Origin: JBBECJ01 sp963763325
GTDB taxonomy: Bacteria > Chloroflexota > Chloroflexia > Thermomicrobiales > CFX8
DNA length: 20,141 nucleotides
NCBI GenBank assembly: GCA_963763325.1
Contig: CAVXOL010000008.1
Coordinates: 1-20,141 of the forward strand
Direction of reading: 5' to 3'
Shown here: positions 1 to 8,429 of the stretch, piece by piece
How the letters are laid out: every line of letters starts with the position of its first letter
How positions within the stretch are numbered: position 1 is the first letter of the stretch
Notes under the pieces: model-generated
What the model was told of the DNA's origin: nothing
The model's input: only the letters and a program-made list of their open reading frames with translations
Databases searched by the model: none
Position numbers and translations under genes: made by a program

Positions 1-2563
1 GCCTCCCCGACGGCTGGGCGGGGCGTGCGCCGAGGTTGTAGCGGCAGGCTGACCGCAAATGTGCTGCCCTGACCTGGCTCGCTGGTGGCGCTGATCCGGC
101 CGCCGTGCGAGTCGACGATCTCCACGTGATATAGAGCCCGATCCCGAGGCCACTGCGGTGGAAGTGGCTGCCGTCGCCAACACGCGAGTAGCGCGTGAAC
201 AGCCGTGGCAGATCCTGAGCCGGAATCCCGAGTCCTTCATCGCGGACAGCGACTGTCACGGCGTCCTCCGGCGAGCCGGACCACTGACGCTGACTGTTAT
301 CGCGCCGCCGTCCGGCGAAGACTTGATCGAGTTGGTCAGCAGATTTCCGAAGACCTGGGCCAGCCGGTCGCGATCCCAGCGGCCAAGATCTCCGCCTGTT
401 GTGTCTTCAACGAGATCCGGTGTCGCGGCGTTGCACGTGCGGCCTCGGCGACTGATTCTTCGATCAGACCGACGAGGTTGAAGTCGCTGTAGTGGAATGC
501 GAAGTGGCCGGTTCGACGCGCGCAAAGTCGAGCAGTCGTTGATCAGCCGCTCCATCCGGTCGCTCTGTTCGCGGAGCGTCGCGAGCGACTTGTCGACCAT
601 CGGCGATGGCGGTTCGGTCCGGGCGAGTTGTTTGGCGAGAATCTGAACGTAGCCCTTGATAGCGGTCAACGGTGTCCGTAGTCGTGGGCCGCCATCGAAA
701 AGAACTCGTCCTTCAGCCGGTCGATCTCGATCAGGCTGGTGATTCGTTTGGCCGCAACGGCGCCGATGATCACCCCGCCGTCTCGAACGGGGGCGGCGCT
801 CGTCCGCCGGTGCACATCGCGTCCCAGCGCGTGATGGAAGAGCGTGAGTCGGCCTGGAGGCTTCGCCACTCAGTGCGCGGACGAGAGGCCGGTCGACTGG
901 CGGGACAGGCCGGCCGTCGGTGTGACGTAGGAGAATCCGCTCTTCAGAGCCGGGTATCCGTAGCAGTTCGGCCAGCGAATCGACGCCGAAGGTCGCCAGT
1001 GAGGCACTGTTGGCGAGCCGGAGCCGCCCGGTCGCGTCGGAGACGGTGACGGCTCCGGTCATCGCGCTGACGGTTGCTTCCAGCTCGGCGGCGCGCGTCC
1101 CGGCGATGCGGACTAGTTCTTCGATCGGGCGGCGGGTCGTGACCTGCTCGGTGATGTCGGTCGCCAGCAGGACCAGCTCACTGATTCTCCCGGCCCGATC
1201 GCGGAGTGGACGACCAGCCGTTCCACCAGGTCTTGCCGTCGTCGGACGAATCGTCGTGACTGAAGCTGACTTCCTCGCCGGTGACGATCTCGCCGCCGTG
1301 GAACGCCTCGTCGAGCGATTCAACCAGTCGCCGTGATTGCTCGTCGGTCGCGAGCCGGCGCAGGCGCAGACCGACGATGCCGTTGCGGCGCGTGCGGGTC
1401 CGCTCGACGAGCCGGGCCGGTAGATAGGTCATCGCCTGGGCATTCAGCATCGAGACGCGATAGTCGGTCTGTAGCCGCCCGGCCGCTGCGCGGAGTCGTC
1501 GGGTAGACGACATCGAAGACGATCAGACCGGCCGGCAGGTGGTCGATGATGTCGGCCAGGAAGGCGCGCTCGCGGGTTCGCTGCTGGAAGAGGGTTGCGT
1601 TGTAGATCGCGACGGCTGAGTGGGCGGCGAGCATGCCGAGGAACGCGATCTCGGCGTCGTCGAAGACGTGCGGGTCGGCCAGGTCGTACGAGAGGGTGCC
1701 GACCAGCTCGCTGTGGACGATCAGCGGGACGGCGATCGCCGCGCCTGGCTGGACTGCTGGGCACCTGAGGTCGTCGGCCGGGTTCCGCTTGGGAACTCAT
1801 CGAAATCCGGCACGACGACCGGCAATCGTGTTCGCGCCGCCAGCGCATCGAGCGTCAGCTCGCTGAGCGCGATCGGCCCCGGCATCTTCATCCTGCATCC
1901 CGCGCGCGGCCTGGAGCGCGGCGCGGCGGAGCGTCCGCGAGGCCGGATCGTAGAGCATTAGCCGGACGACCTGCGCGCCGGTAATCTCGCCGACCCGGGT
2001 GACGATCGTCTTGTAGACGGCGTTGAGGTCGAGCTCGGAACTGGCAAGTTGCTGTGACAACATCTGGAACGCCGCTGCTTCACGGTCACGGCGGACACGA
2101 TTGCTGATGTCGTTCAGGATCAGCAGGACGCCATCGATATTGCCGTGGACAATGACCGGGCTGGCGCTGATCGAAACGAAGACCCGGCTCCCGTCCGGTC
2201 TGGTAATCGACAGTTCGGCAGAGCGGACGGACTCGCCGGCGAGTGCCCGCAGGCTCGGCAGCCGCTCGGCCGGCCGGCGCGCCATCCGGTGTCGCCAGGT
2301 TGTAGCGGGGGATGAACCAGGCAGGGTCCGCGCCAACCTCGAGCGGTTCTCCGAAAAGCCGCTCGGCAGCGTCATTGGATCGACGATTCGGCCTTCGCGT
2401 CGAGCAGGATCACCCCATCAGAGACGTTTGCCAGCAGCAGATTCACCGTTGCAAGGCTGCGGGTAGTGCCACGCCGCGGTGGCAGTCCACCCGATCCAGG
2501 TTGTTGCGTTCCGTTCACGCCCTCTCGCCGGGATCCCGTGGATCGCCGGGGTGGTGTCGTCAT
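1..2563 (-). pseudogene. Multi-sensor histidine kinase (PAS-GAF-PAS-PAS-HisKA-HATPase), frameshifted and cut by the window edge
   Basis: Read right to left, pieces in different frames join into one sensor histidine kinase. A PAS domain (about 2440-2110, ending in VLLILNDIS) is followed by a GAF domain (about 2080-1590), a second PAS (about 1580-1170, closing with LATDITEQ) and a third PAS (about 1110-900). The HisKA phosphoacceptor region lies near 730-540 and reads DEFFSMAAHD, then LRTPLTAIKGY once one missing base near 675 is restored. The N box NLLTNSIK is near 310-350 and the G2 box GLGIGLYI is at 128-151. The ATG at 2563 is preceded by GGGAGGAG eight bases upstream. At least six one-base shifts break the gene, so as written it cannot make a full kinase. 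No transmembrane segment is evident, which suggests a cytoplasmic sensor. No response regulator lies beside it. The family call is firm; signal and target are unknown. Confidence 0.85.
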
Positions 2564-2696
2564 CGGGCGCACTCCTCCCTGGTCCGCGACGCTGGGTCTT
2601 CCGTTGGGAGGGATGATACCTGTTGGGACGGTCCAGGGACGCGAGTCGACCATCGGTGATGAGGACATTGCTCACTCAGTCCCGAATCCTCATCCC

Positions 2697-3422
2697 CTAC
2701 TCAGTCTGTGACGCCTGACCTTCCGGATCCTGCGTCCCATGTCCCGCGTCCCGATCATCGCGGCCCGCATCCCGTGCTTCTCGTCCGTCATGCAGATACG
2801 CGATGCAACGTTCGAAGACGGAGTCAGTGATTAACTCGGCGGCGTGATAGTAGTTCAGCATCGTCTTCAGTCGCAGGATCGGTGTGACTCGACGGCCATG
2901 CTCGTGTAGCCGCTCGACCCCGCCCTGTTCGCGGTCGATCAGGACGATTGCATCACGAACCAGCATCCCGGCGTCTTCGAGCTGCTGCGCCGTTGAGAGT
3001 ATCGAACGTCCGCCCGCCATCAGGTCGTCGATGATCAGCGCCGACTGACCGACAACGACGCGGCCCTCGATCAGCGCGTCGGTTTCGCCGTCAGCTGTTC
3101 GAGATGGGCGCAGGTAGATGAGTGGCGTATCGGACTCCAGCGCGTAGGCGGTGGCGATGTGGAGGCCACCCATCGGGACACCGGCGACGGCCGCGAACGA
3201 TGCCAGCCGTGGGCGCCGGCGTGTGTGGTCGGCCTGGATTTCGGTATGGATCAGGCGTGCCACCCGTCGGAGCATCGATGGCTCAGAGATGAGCACGCGA
3301 GGGTTGATGTAGATCGGTGATGTGCCGGCGGTCGGCCCGAGATCGAACGACCCGAACTGGACACCGCCGAGGTCGAACAAAGCCTGTGCCAGATCGAGGT
3401 TTGAGTCAACGCCGAAGAGCAC
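2697..3422 (-). CDS. pyrE: Orotate phosphoribosyltransferase-like protein
   Basis: About 241 residues with a type I phosphoribosyltransferase fold. The PRPP-binding loop IIDDLMAGGRS lies at residues 129-140 and the GVPMGGLHIATAYAL segment at 81-95, as in orotate phosphoribosyltransferases, which join orotate and PRPP to form OMP in pyrimidine synthesis. I chose the GTG at 3422 because GGGAGGG stands about eight bases upstream and the protein then begins with VDSNLDLAQALFDLGG, near the usual OPRT N-terminus. An ATG at 3458 and a longer frame to 3494 are alternatives. The usual RKxxK stretch is replaced by LRPSRTADGE, so a paralogous role is possible. The last 30 or so residues (from about residue 213) are low-complexity and are encoded by a short-word repeat, so the original C-terminus was probably shorter. 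It lies upstream of the kinase on the same strand, 133 bases away. Confidence 0.7.
   Translation of the reverse strand: MLFGVDSNLDLAQALFDLGGVQFGSFDLGPTAGTSPIYINPRVLISEPSMLRRVARLIHTEIQADHTRRRPRLASFAAVAGVPMGGLHIATAYALESDTPLIYLRPSRTADGETDALIEGRVVVGQSALIIDDLMAGGRSILSTAQQLEDAGMLVRDAIVLIDREQGGVERLHEHGRRVTPILRLKTMLNYYHAAELITDSVFERCIAYLHDGREARDAGRDDRDAGHGTQDPEGQASQTE
2724..2774. repeat. Degenerate short-word repeat (GCGTCCC/ATGTCCC words)
   Basis: The stretch is built of repeated 7-8 base words, including GCGTCCC, ATGTCCC, GCGTCCC and GCATCCC. It forms the 3' end of the orotate phosphoribosyltransferase-like gene and supplies a tail rich in D, R and G. The style matches the word repeats at 10917-10956 and 14377-14474, although the words differ. 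A function is not evident. Confidence 0.5.
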
Positions 3423-3608
3423 CCTGGTTTCCCTCCCGCTTGGGCCATCGGCCCTCATCCCCCTGCGTAAACGTCGAAGAGGGGATGTCCACACAGTTTC
3501 GTCGCGCCGCCTCCCCAGCCGACCCGACGTTGCATAATCCCGACAATCTACATATGGGCGCGAATTGTGGCGCTCTGGAATCGATGAACCTACCGGATTG
3601 CGCCAACC
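3423..3608. other. Intergenic region upstream of the pyrE-like gene
   Basis: This gap of about 190 bases separates the apparent end of the radical SAM reading frame from the GTG chosen for the pyrE-like gene. Part of it (3423-3494) is open in the pyrE frame. I see no convincing promoter, terminator or further gene. Confidence 0.4.
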
Positions 3609-5116
3609 TCAGTTGCTCTCCCGCCGAAGGGTCCGCGCTGGATGAAAGCGTCGCGAAACTGGCCGATTAGCGAGGTTGTGAGGCGGATCGAACTGATCCG
3701 CGGTCGGTTCTGCTCAGCAGAACCACGATTCGGTGAGCCGCGGTGATTCGCCGGGGAGCCTTGCGCCGTGGCGATCACAGGGGCGGTCCTCGCCGTTGAC
3801 GTCCAGGCAAGCGCCTTGATCGCGGCGAACGTCTCGTGTCGGGGCTTCGTTGTCGCGGGCGGCGTTCCACAAGCGGGGAGACTGTGCGTTGCAAAGCGTC
3901 CACACGCGGGTCCGGGTTTCGCCAGGTCCAGGTGAAGCTGCCTCGTCGAGCGGGCCGAGCCACCGCCCCGGTGCCCGGCTGATCGAGGAGCGCCGAACCG
4001 GGCGGCACGAGCAGCCGGATCGAGAAATGCACCGGGTCAACGCGCCGGCGAGATCCTATTCCTCGAAGAAGGTCAGCAGATCGAGGTAGTCGTCGAGCGT
4101 CGTCCAGGGAGTGAACGGCAGCAGTGACGGCCGCAACGTGATCCCGGCGGCGTCACAGACGCCCAGCGCATCGATCACATCCTGACGCGTGTGGCCCTTG
4201 TCAAGCTTCCAGCAGGATGCGGTCGCTGACGATCTCGACCGCCGAGAGGACGAAGACGCAGCCCAGCTCGCGGAACTCCGGCAGCAGGTCACGGTGCTGG
4301 AGCAGATGCTCGATCCGCGCCGTGAAGTCGAAGGTGACGCCGGGAAACTCGGCGTGCATTTCGCGGCAGATGCGCAGCGCGTGGGTCGGGCCGTTCAGGA
4401 AGTCCGGGTCGCCAAAGGTGATGTGGCCGACCCCGGCGCGCACCTGCCGGCGGATATCGTCCAGGACAGTCGGGCGCGGGATGGCGAAGAAGCGCCCCTG
4501 ATAGACCGGCACGACCGGGCAATGCAGGCAGGTGTGGTGGCAGCCGCGCGTCGCCTCGGTGTATCCGGCCGGGATGGCGATGCCGTCGCGCATCAGCCGG
4601 GCGTAGCGGAGAGTCTCGGCAGGCCGCTCGATCCGGCACCGGGAGGTCCAGCCGCTCGATGTCCGGTGCGCCTGCGACGTCTGCGCTCGCTGACACCTGG
4701 GACTGGCGCGTCGTCACCCGTCTCCAGCGCCTGCGCCAGCGCCAGCAACGCCTGCTCCGCCTCGCCACCGATCGCGTAGTCGGCGTGCTCGCGCAGCAGG
4801 TAGTCGGCATTCAGCCAGGCATACAGCCCATAGAAGCAGATCGGCGCCTCGCGGGTTAAGCCGCCGGACACGTGCGGCGACCTCAGTGCCCAGCCGTAGC
4901 GCCGTGTGCATCGGGACCGAGATCGCGACGAAGCCGAGCCCTCGCAATCGTCTCGTCGTCCAGCGTATCGATCGAGGTGTCAACGACAGCGGGGTCATAG
5001 CCCGCGCCCCGCAGGACGGCCAGCGGGAAGGCCAGGGAGAGCGGCTGGTGGCCAAGCTCGTAACAGGAGACGAGCAGGACCGCACCGGGGGCTGTCAGGT
5101 CGGTCGGTTGTCGCAT
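3609..5116 (-). pseudogene. B12-binding radical SAM protein with CUAEP tail, probable selenoprotein; frameshifted as sequenced
   Basis: Frames joined from right to left give an N-terminal cobalamin-binding-like domain (VLLVSCYELGHQPLSLAFPL, later ICFYGLYAWLNADYLL and DYAIGGEAEQAL). A radical SAM core follows with CHHTCLHC, the CxxxCxxC cluster motif, near 4520-4550, preceded by IPAGYTEATRG. The core continues through HITFGDPDFLNGP and TLRPSLLPFTPW, and the C-terminal part ends PRLTESWFC-UGA-AEP. That ending matches the family I know from NCBI naming as CUAEP/CCAEP-tail radical SAM protein, where U is selenocysteine. UGA is at 3714-3716 and a SECIS-like hairpin follows. Read through, the frame runs 34 more codons to TGA at 3609. 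The start is ATG 5116 or ATG 5140, neither with a clear ribosome site. Five or more one-base shifts break the frame. The substrate is unknown. Family call firm; selenocysteine well supported but inferred. Confidence 0.8.
3683..3701 (-). promoter_or_regulatory. Candidate bacterial SECIS hairpin for selenocysteine insertion
   Basis: On the minus strand GCGGATC-AGTTC-GATCCGC forms a perfect 7-bp stem with a 5-base loop. The stem begins 12 bases after the UGA at 3714-3716, so the apical loop starts 19 bases after it. The second loop base is G. Spacing, loop size and the early G agree with what is known of bacterial SECIS elements bound by SelB. Coding context (Cys-UGA-Ala-Glu-Pro) and structure support each other. 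Confidence 0.7.
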
Positions 5117-5171
5117 GGTCGACGGAACAAGCGATTGCATCTGAGCATTGTATCGTGCTGGGCGTGGCCCA

Positions 5172-5344
5172 CTACGGTCGAAAGCGTATCTCAACCTTCT
5201 CAGTAAGGGTGGACAGATAGGCCAGCAGCGCGCTGATGAAGATGACGATGCCGGCCATCTCCAGCGATTCCTCATAAACCGGCGCTGACAGGCTGTCGCA
5301 GAGTCGTGCCTCGGAGCCGCACCCGTTCAGGTCTCCGGACTCGC
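5172..5344 (-). pseudogene. C-terminal remnant of a membrane protein, or a very small membrane protein
   Basis: An open minus-strand frame ends at TAG 5172-5174 and carries APVYEESLEMAGIVIF followed by ISALLAYLSTLTEKVEIRF. The EESLE-M-G-I pattern before one hydrophobic helix resembles, from memory, the last helix of larger uncharacterised membrane proteins. Nothing upstream supplies the rest, because WxL-like 2 ends at 5345. It may be the stump of a deleted gene. Alternatively an ATG within LEM, preceded by GGAG, could start a 28-residue single-helix peptide. Neither reading is secure. Confidence 0.3.
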
Positions 5345-5915
5345 CTACGAACCCGGCCCTGCCGACATGGTCACGGTGAAGCTACTGGTGTACGGAGCCG
5401 ACCAGGCTTCCGGGAGGGATCGTCAGGACGATCGGTAACGTCTGATCGTAGGTTCCCTTTCCGCCGCCTTCGTTTGCGTACAGCACCTTTCGCGGAGAAT
5501 CGAGCGATCCACCCAGTCCCGCGAACGGGCCATTCTCGACCGTCGGCGACTCGCCGGCGACGAGTACTGGAGCGCCTGGCTCAACGATCGAGACGTTGGC
5601 AGCCGGGATGCTCGTTCCAGCGTATGGGCCCGAGTAGGCAAAGTCCGTCGATTGGATCGTGACATTCCAACCGGCGCCGGTGCCGGTGTTGTCATCGGCG
5701 GTCAGACGCATCGTTCCGGACGAGAGTTGTTCGGCATTCGAGTAGCTGAGTGGATCGAACGTCAGCGGCGAGAGGTCGGCCGTCCGCGCACCGTCGACGA
5801 TCGTCTGCGTGACGGTTGTGTCTGCCAGCGACGGCATGATCGCGACAGCCGCGATTGCGAGTGCGATGGTCGTACCCTGGATACCTCGGACAATCGTCCA
5901 TCCTGGTCGGCGCAA
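5345..5915 (-). CDS. Secreted WxL-like domain protein 2 (one frameshift near the 3' end)
   Basis: About 189 residues when one base is restored near 5390-5396. The TTG start at 5915 follows GAAGGGAG by six bases and begins a signal peptide (RRPGWTIVRGIQGTTIALAI, cleavage near SLADTT). The mature part shows TFDPLSYSNAEQ, GAGWNVTIQ and GTYDQTLPIVLTIPPG, and after the restored base GSYTSSFTVTMSAGPGS ending at TAG 5345. These line up with WxL-like 1 (TFDPLNYSN, GAGWAVSAV, GTYTQGLTLGIDIP, GDYSGTLTIT). The family resemblance is to WxL domains, which bind peptidoglycan at the surface of Gram-positive cells. Here the first motif is W-x-V and the second tryptophan is absent, so WxL-like is the fair call. 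As written the frame would instead stop at 5382. It is the last gene of the unit, one base after WxLIP-like 2. Confidence 0.65.
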
Positions 5916-5916
5916 C

Positions 5917-7205
5917 TTATGCTCCCTTCGACGTGCTGGTAATCGTGGATGTGGCGAAATGGGGATTTCCCCTGGAAGGGGCGAGCTTTTTGAACCGTGT
6001 CTCTGAGGGTCCGGGTTGCTTCTCTGCTGGATGCTGCTCATGCTGACGCGGGACATCAAGCTGACGGATCGTGACCGGTCGCGCCATCTCGACGGCCGAT
6101 GCCGGGGTCGCTGACATGGCTGGAGCGGAACCCGCACTGTCTCCGCTCGCGGCTGCCGTCGCTTTGTCACGACGAACGCCGCCAGCGCCAGTGCCAGCAC
6201 ACCCGCGACGGTCGAGGTAAGGGACAGTGCCGAGCTTCCATCACTTGACCCAGTTGGCTGGCTCACCGACGCGGCCTGGGCGATGGACGACAACGGCGCT
6301 AATGCCTGTGTTCCAGCGACCGGCACGGTGAGATCCAGTGCTGGCGTCATCGCCGTCACGGCGTGCGTCGAATCTGTCAGCGAGAGGACGACGGTGTACG
6401 CCCCAGGTTCGAGGATCGTCGTGAACGGGATTTCAGCCAACGTACTAGTGCCGGCATAGACCGATTCCATCCGAACTGTGAACCGCGCCGAATCACTGCC
6501 TGATGCAGCGGTCACGACCAACTCGCCGCTCGGCTGGAGGCGGACGTTGCCAGTGTTCGCGACCTCGACAGCGATGACTGACCGGCCTCCAGCGATGTGG
6601 TGTTCGACATCGCCAAGCGTGAGTCCTGCCGCGACCGGTCCGGGAACCGTGACGGCAACGGCGATCGCCTGCCGGTTCACCCGGTTGGCAGTCACGCCAC
6701 TGTCTGAGGTCTCGTCAACCGGTGTGGCGTCCTGAATGACGATGCTGGTGATGTATTCGCCGGGCGTTGTGTCCAGCGGGACGTTGACGGCGAATGTCCG
6801 CATGGTCGCCTCGCCAGCCGCCAGCTGGATGGTCTCCGCCTCGAATCCGAGCCAGCCAGTCGTCCCTCCGGTTGGCTCTCCGGCGAGACGGACTCCCATT
6901 CCTCCGTTTACCAATGAGTAGACGTCCGCTGGATAAGTCATCGCGACTGCGTTGCGCGTCCCGTAGTTGCCGAACGTGACCGTCACCTGCCGCGAGTCGC
7001 CGGGCGACATCGTCAGATCAAAGTAGCTGCCGTCGACGCCAACCGGCTTGACACCGAGTTGAACACGATCCGTGTCCAACTCCCGAGCGGCAGCCGGTTG
7101 CGTTGTGCCAGCGAGGATGATGACCATCGCTGCGATGATGCCGAAGACGTGCAGCCTGGAGAGGGCGCTCACGTGATTCCCGGTGGAGTTGGTCATGCTC
7201 ATCAT
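5917..7205 (-). CDS. Membrane-anchored WxLIP-like (DUF916-type) protein 2 (one frameshift)
   Basis: About 429 residues after one base is restored near 6168-6175. ATG 7205 follows GTGAGGGATCAG, a good ribosome site; an upstream ATG at 7238 lacks one. A signal peptide (cleavage near QPAAA, about residue 40) leads to GSYFDLTMSPGDS (59-71), the hallmark of the DUF916/WxLIP peptidoglycan-binding domain. A second beta domain follows (about 185-295, with LEPGAYTVVLSL), then a Ser/Ala-rich linker and one transmembrane helix (about 327-345). Without correction the frame runs on into WxL-like 2 and gives a false 618-residue fusion. With the shift, the helix is followed by a cytosolic tail starting RRDKATAAASGDS and ending at TAA 5917-5919, one base before the next start. 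WxLIPs in Firmicutes hold WxL proteins at the cell surface; that role is inferred here. It is a paralogue of WxLIP-like 1. Confidence 0.7.
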
Positions 7206-7253
7206 CTGATCCCTCACTAGAGCCGTCACGATCGACACGCAGGATGCGGCTCC

Positions 7254-8357
7254 CTAGTCGTCCCCAAGACCTGACGCAACTGGTTGAGGCGCCGCCGGAG
7301 CGCGCCGCCGTCGGCGGACGGCGCTGACAGCGATGGCGAGTGCCACGCCCGCGAGCAGGCCGATGCCGACCGTCCCGAACAGCGCCCACTGCGGGAGACC
7401 ATCGCTCGCCTGTGTAATGCCGGTGCCGGTGTTGTCGGATCCTGAACCGCTCGTCTGGGTGACTGACGCAGCAGTGGGGTCGTCGCTGGTTGTTCCCTCG
7501 GCATCGGCTTCGACGAACAGCGGGATCCCAGTTGCTTCTGCCGTCAGGTTGCGCTCGTCATCATCGAGCGTGACCGAGACCGTGTACTGTCCAGGGTTGA
7601 GGCGCGAGGTGAACGGCACCTCGAATGCGGCGTCTCTCTGCGCATAGATCTTTCCGAGTCCAATTGGAAACTCGGTGAGCTCAATGCCGTCCGCGTCGTA
7701 GAGCCGGAATGTTCCACTTGGGGTCAGCGTCCGCGTGCCGGTGTTTTGCAGGCCAACCGTGACGACCGAGTTGCCCCCACTGAGGGAATGTTCAGCGCCA
7801 CCGATGGCGAGGCGAGACTCTGCTGGACCCGGAATCGTCATCTTGATTGTGATGGCCTGCCGGAGCACCTGCGTGATAGTGACGCCTGGCTCGGTCTCGA
7901 GTTGGCTTGGGTTCGCCTGGACGACGAGGGCAGTGATGTAGTCCCCCGGCTGGACATCCGCCGGGACCGTAACCTGAAACGATTCAACAATCGCTATTCC
8001 TGGCTCAAGAGCGACGGATCTTGTCGGAAAGTTGCTCCACAACGTGGCGCCGGACTTTTGAGCGTCGGGGTCCTCGATACCGAGTCCCCCATTGACTTGC
8101 GTGAACCCGTCGGCGGCATAGGTGAGTGCTTCGACACCAAGCGAACCGGTGTTGCCGATCTCGACGGCGAGATCCAGCCGCTCCCCTGGCTCAACAACGA
8201 GGTCGAAGAAACTGCCGTCATAGTTGCTCGGCTTGATAACCAGCCTGGCCGATGGTTCCTCCTGCGCGTAAGCGATTGCGGGCATCACCGAGACGATGAT
8301 GAGGGCTGTGATGAACGTTGCAACGATCGCTGCTCGTGCGCGTAGCCGGCCGGACAT
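7254..8357 (-). CDS. Membrane-anchored WxLIP-like (DUF916-type) protein 1
   Basis: An intact frame of 367 residues; ATG 8357 follows GGAAGGAAG by about seven bases. The signal peptide ends near AIAYAQ (residue 32). The N-terminal domain has LVIKPSNYDGSFFDLVVEPGE (39-59), matching the DUF916 pattern of a YFDL-type strand, PGE and a later N-T-G. It runs to about 165 with VTVPADVQPGDYITALVV. A second beta domain covers about 178-285 (LNPGQYTVSVTL). A low-complexity T/S/G/D linker leads to one membrane helix (324-346), then five arginines, the expected topology for a cell-surface anchor. In Firmicutes WxLIP proteins link WxL proteins to peptidoglycan and host ligands; the same job is inferred here. 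It lies 72 bases after WxL-like 1 and 48 before WxLIP-like 2, consistent with an operon. A remote beta-sandwich surface protein of another name cannot be excluded. Confidence 0.72.
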   Translation of the reverse strand: MSGRLRARAAIVATFITALIIVSVMPAIAYAQEEPSARLVIKPSNYDGSFFDLVVEPGERLDLAVEIGNTGSLGVEALTYAADGFTQVNGGLGIEDPDAQKSGATLWSNFPTRSVALEPGIAIVESFQVTVPADVQPGDYITALVVQANPSQLETEPGVTITQVLRQAITIKMTIPGPAESRLAIGGAEHSLSGGNSVVTVGLQNTGTRTLTPSGTFRLYDADGIELTEFPIGLGKIYAQRDAAFEVPFTSRLNPGQYTVSVTLDDDERNLTAEATGIPLFVEADAEGTTSDDPTAASVTQTSGSGSDNTGTGITQASDGLPQWALFGTVGIGLLAGVALAIAVSAVRRRRRAPAAPQPVASGLGDD

Positions 8358-8429
8358 GCTGGACTTCCTTCCATGAGAGGTTCGAGAAGCGGACGTCCGC
8401 GGGGAGCGAACGTCCGCCCGAGGGTTCTA

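Noticed and set aside
3714..3716. UGA as the ordinary stop of the radical SAM gene
   Set aside because: The downstream codons give the AEP of the CUAEP tail, and a SECIS-like hairpin is placed correctly; termination remains possible.
4189..4779. 196-residue plus-strand frame
   Set aside because: It is antisense to the radical SAM core carrying the CxxxCxxC motif.
7746..8345. 199-residue plus-strand frame
   Set aside because: It is antisense to WxLIP-like 1, which has a signal peptide, domains and a membrane helix.
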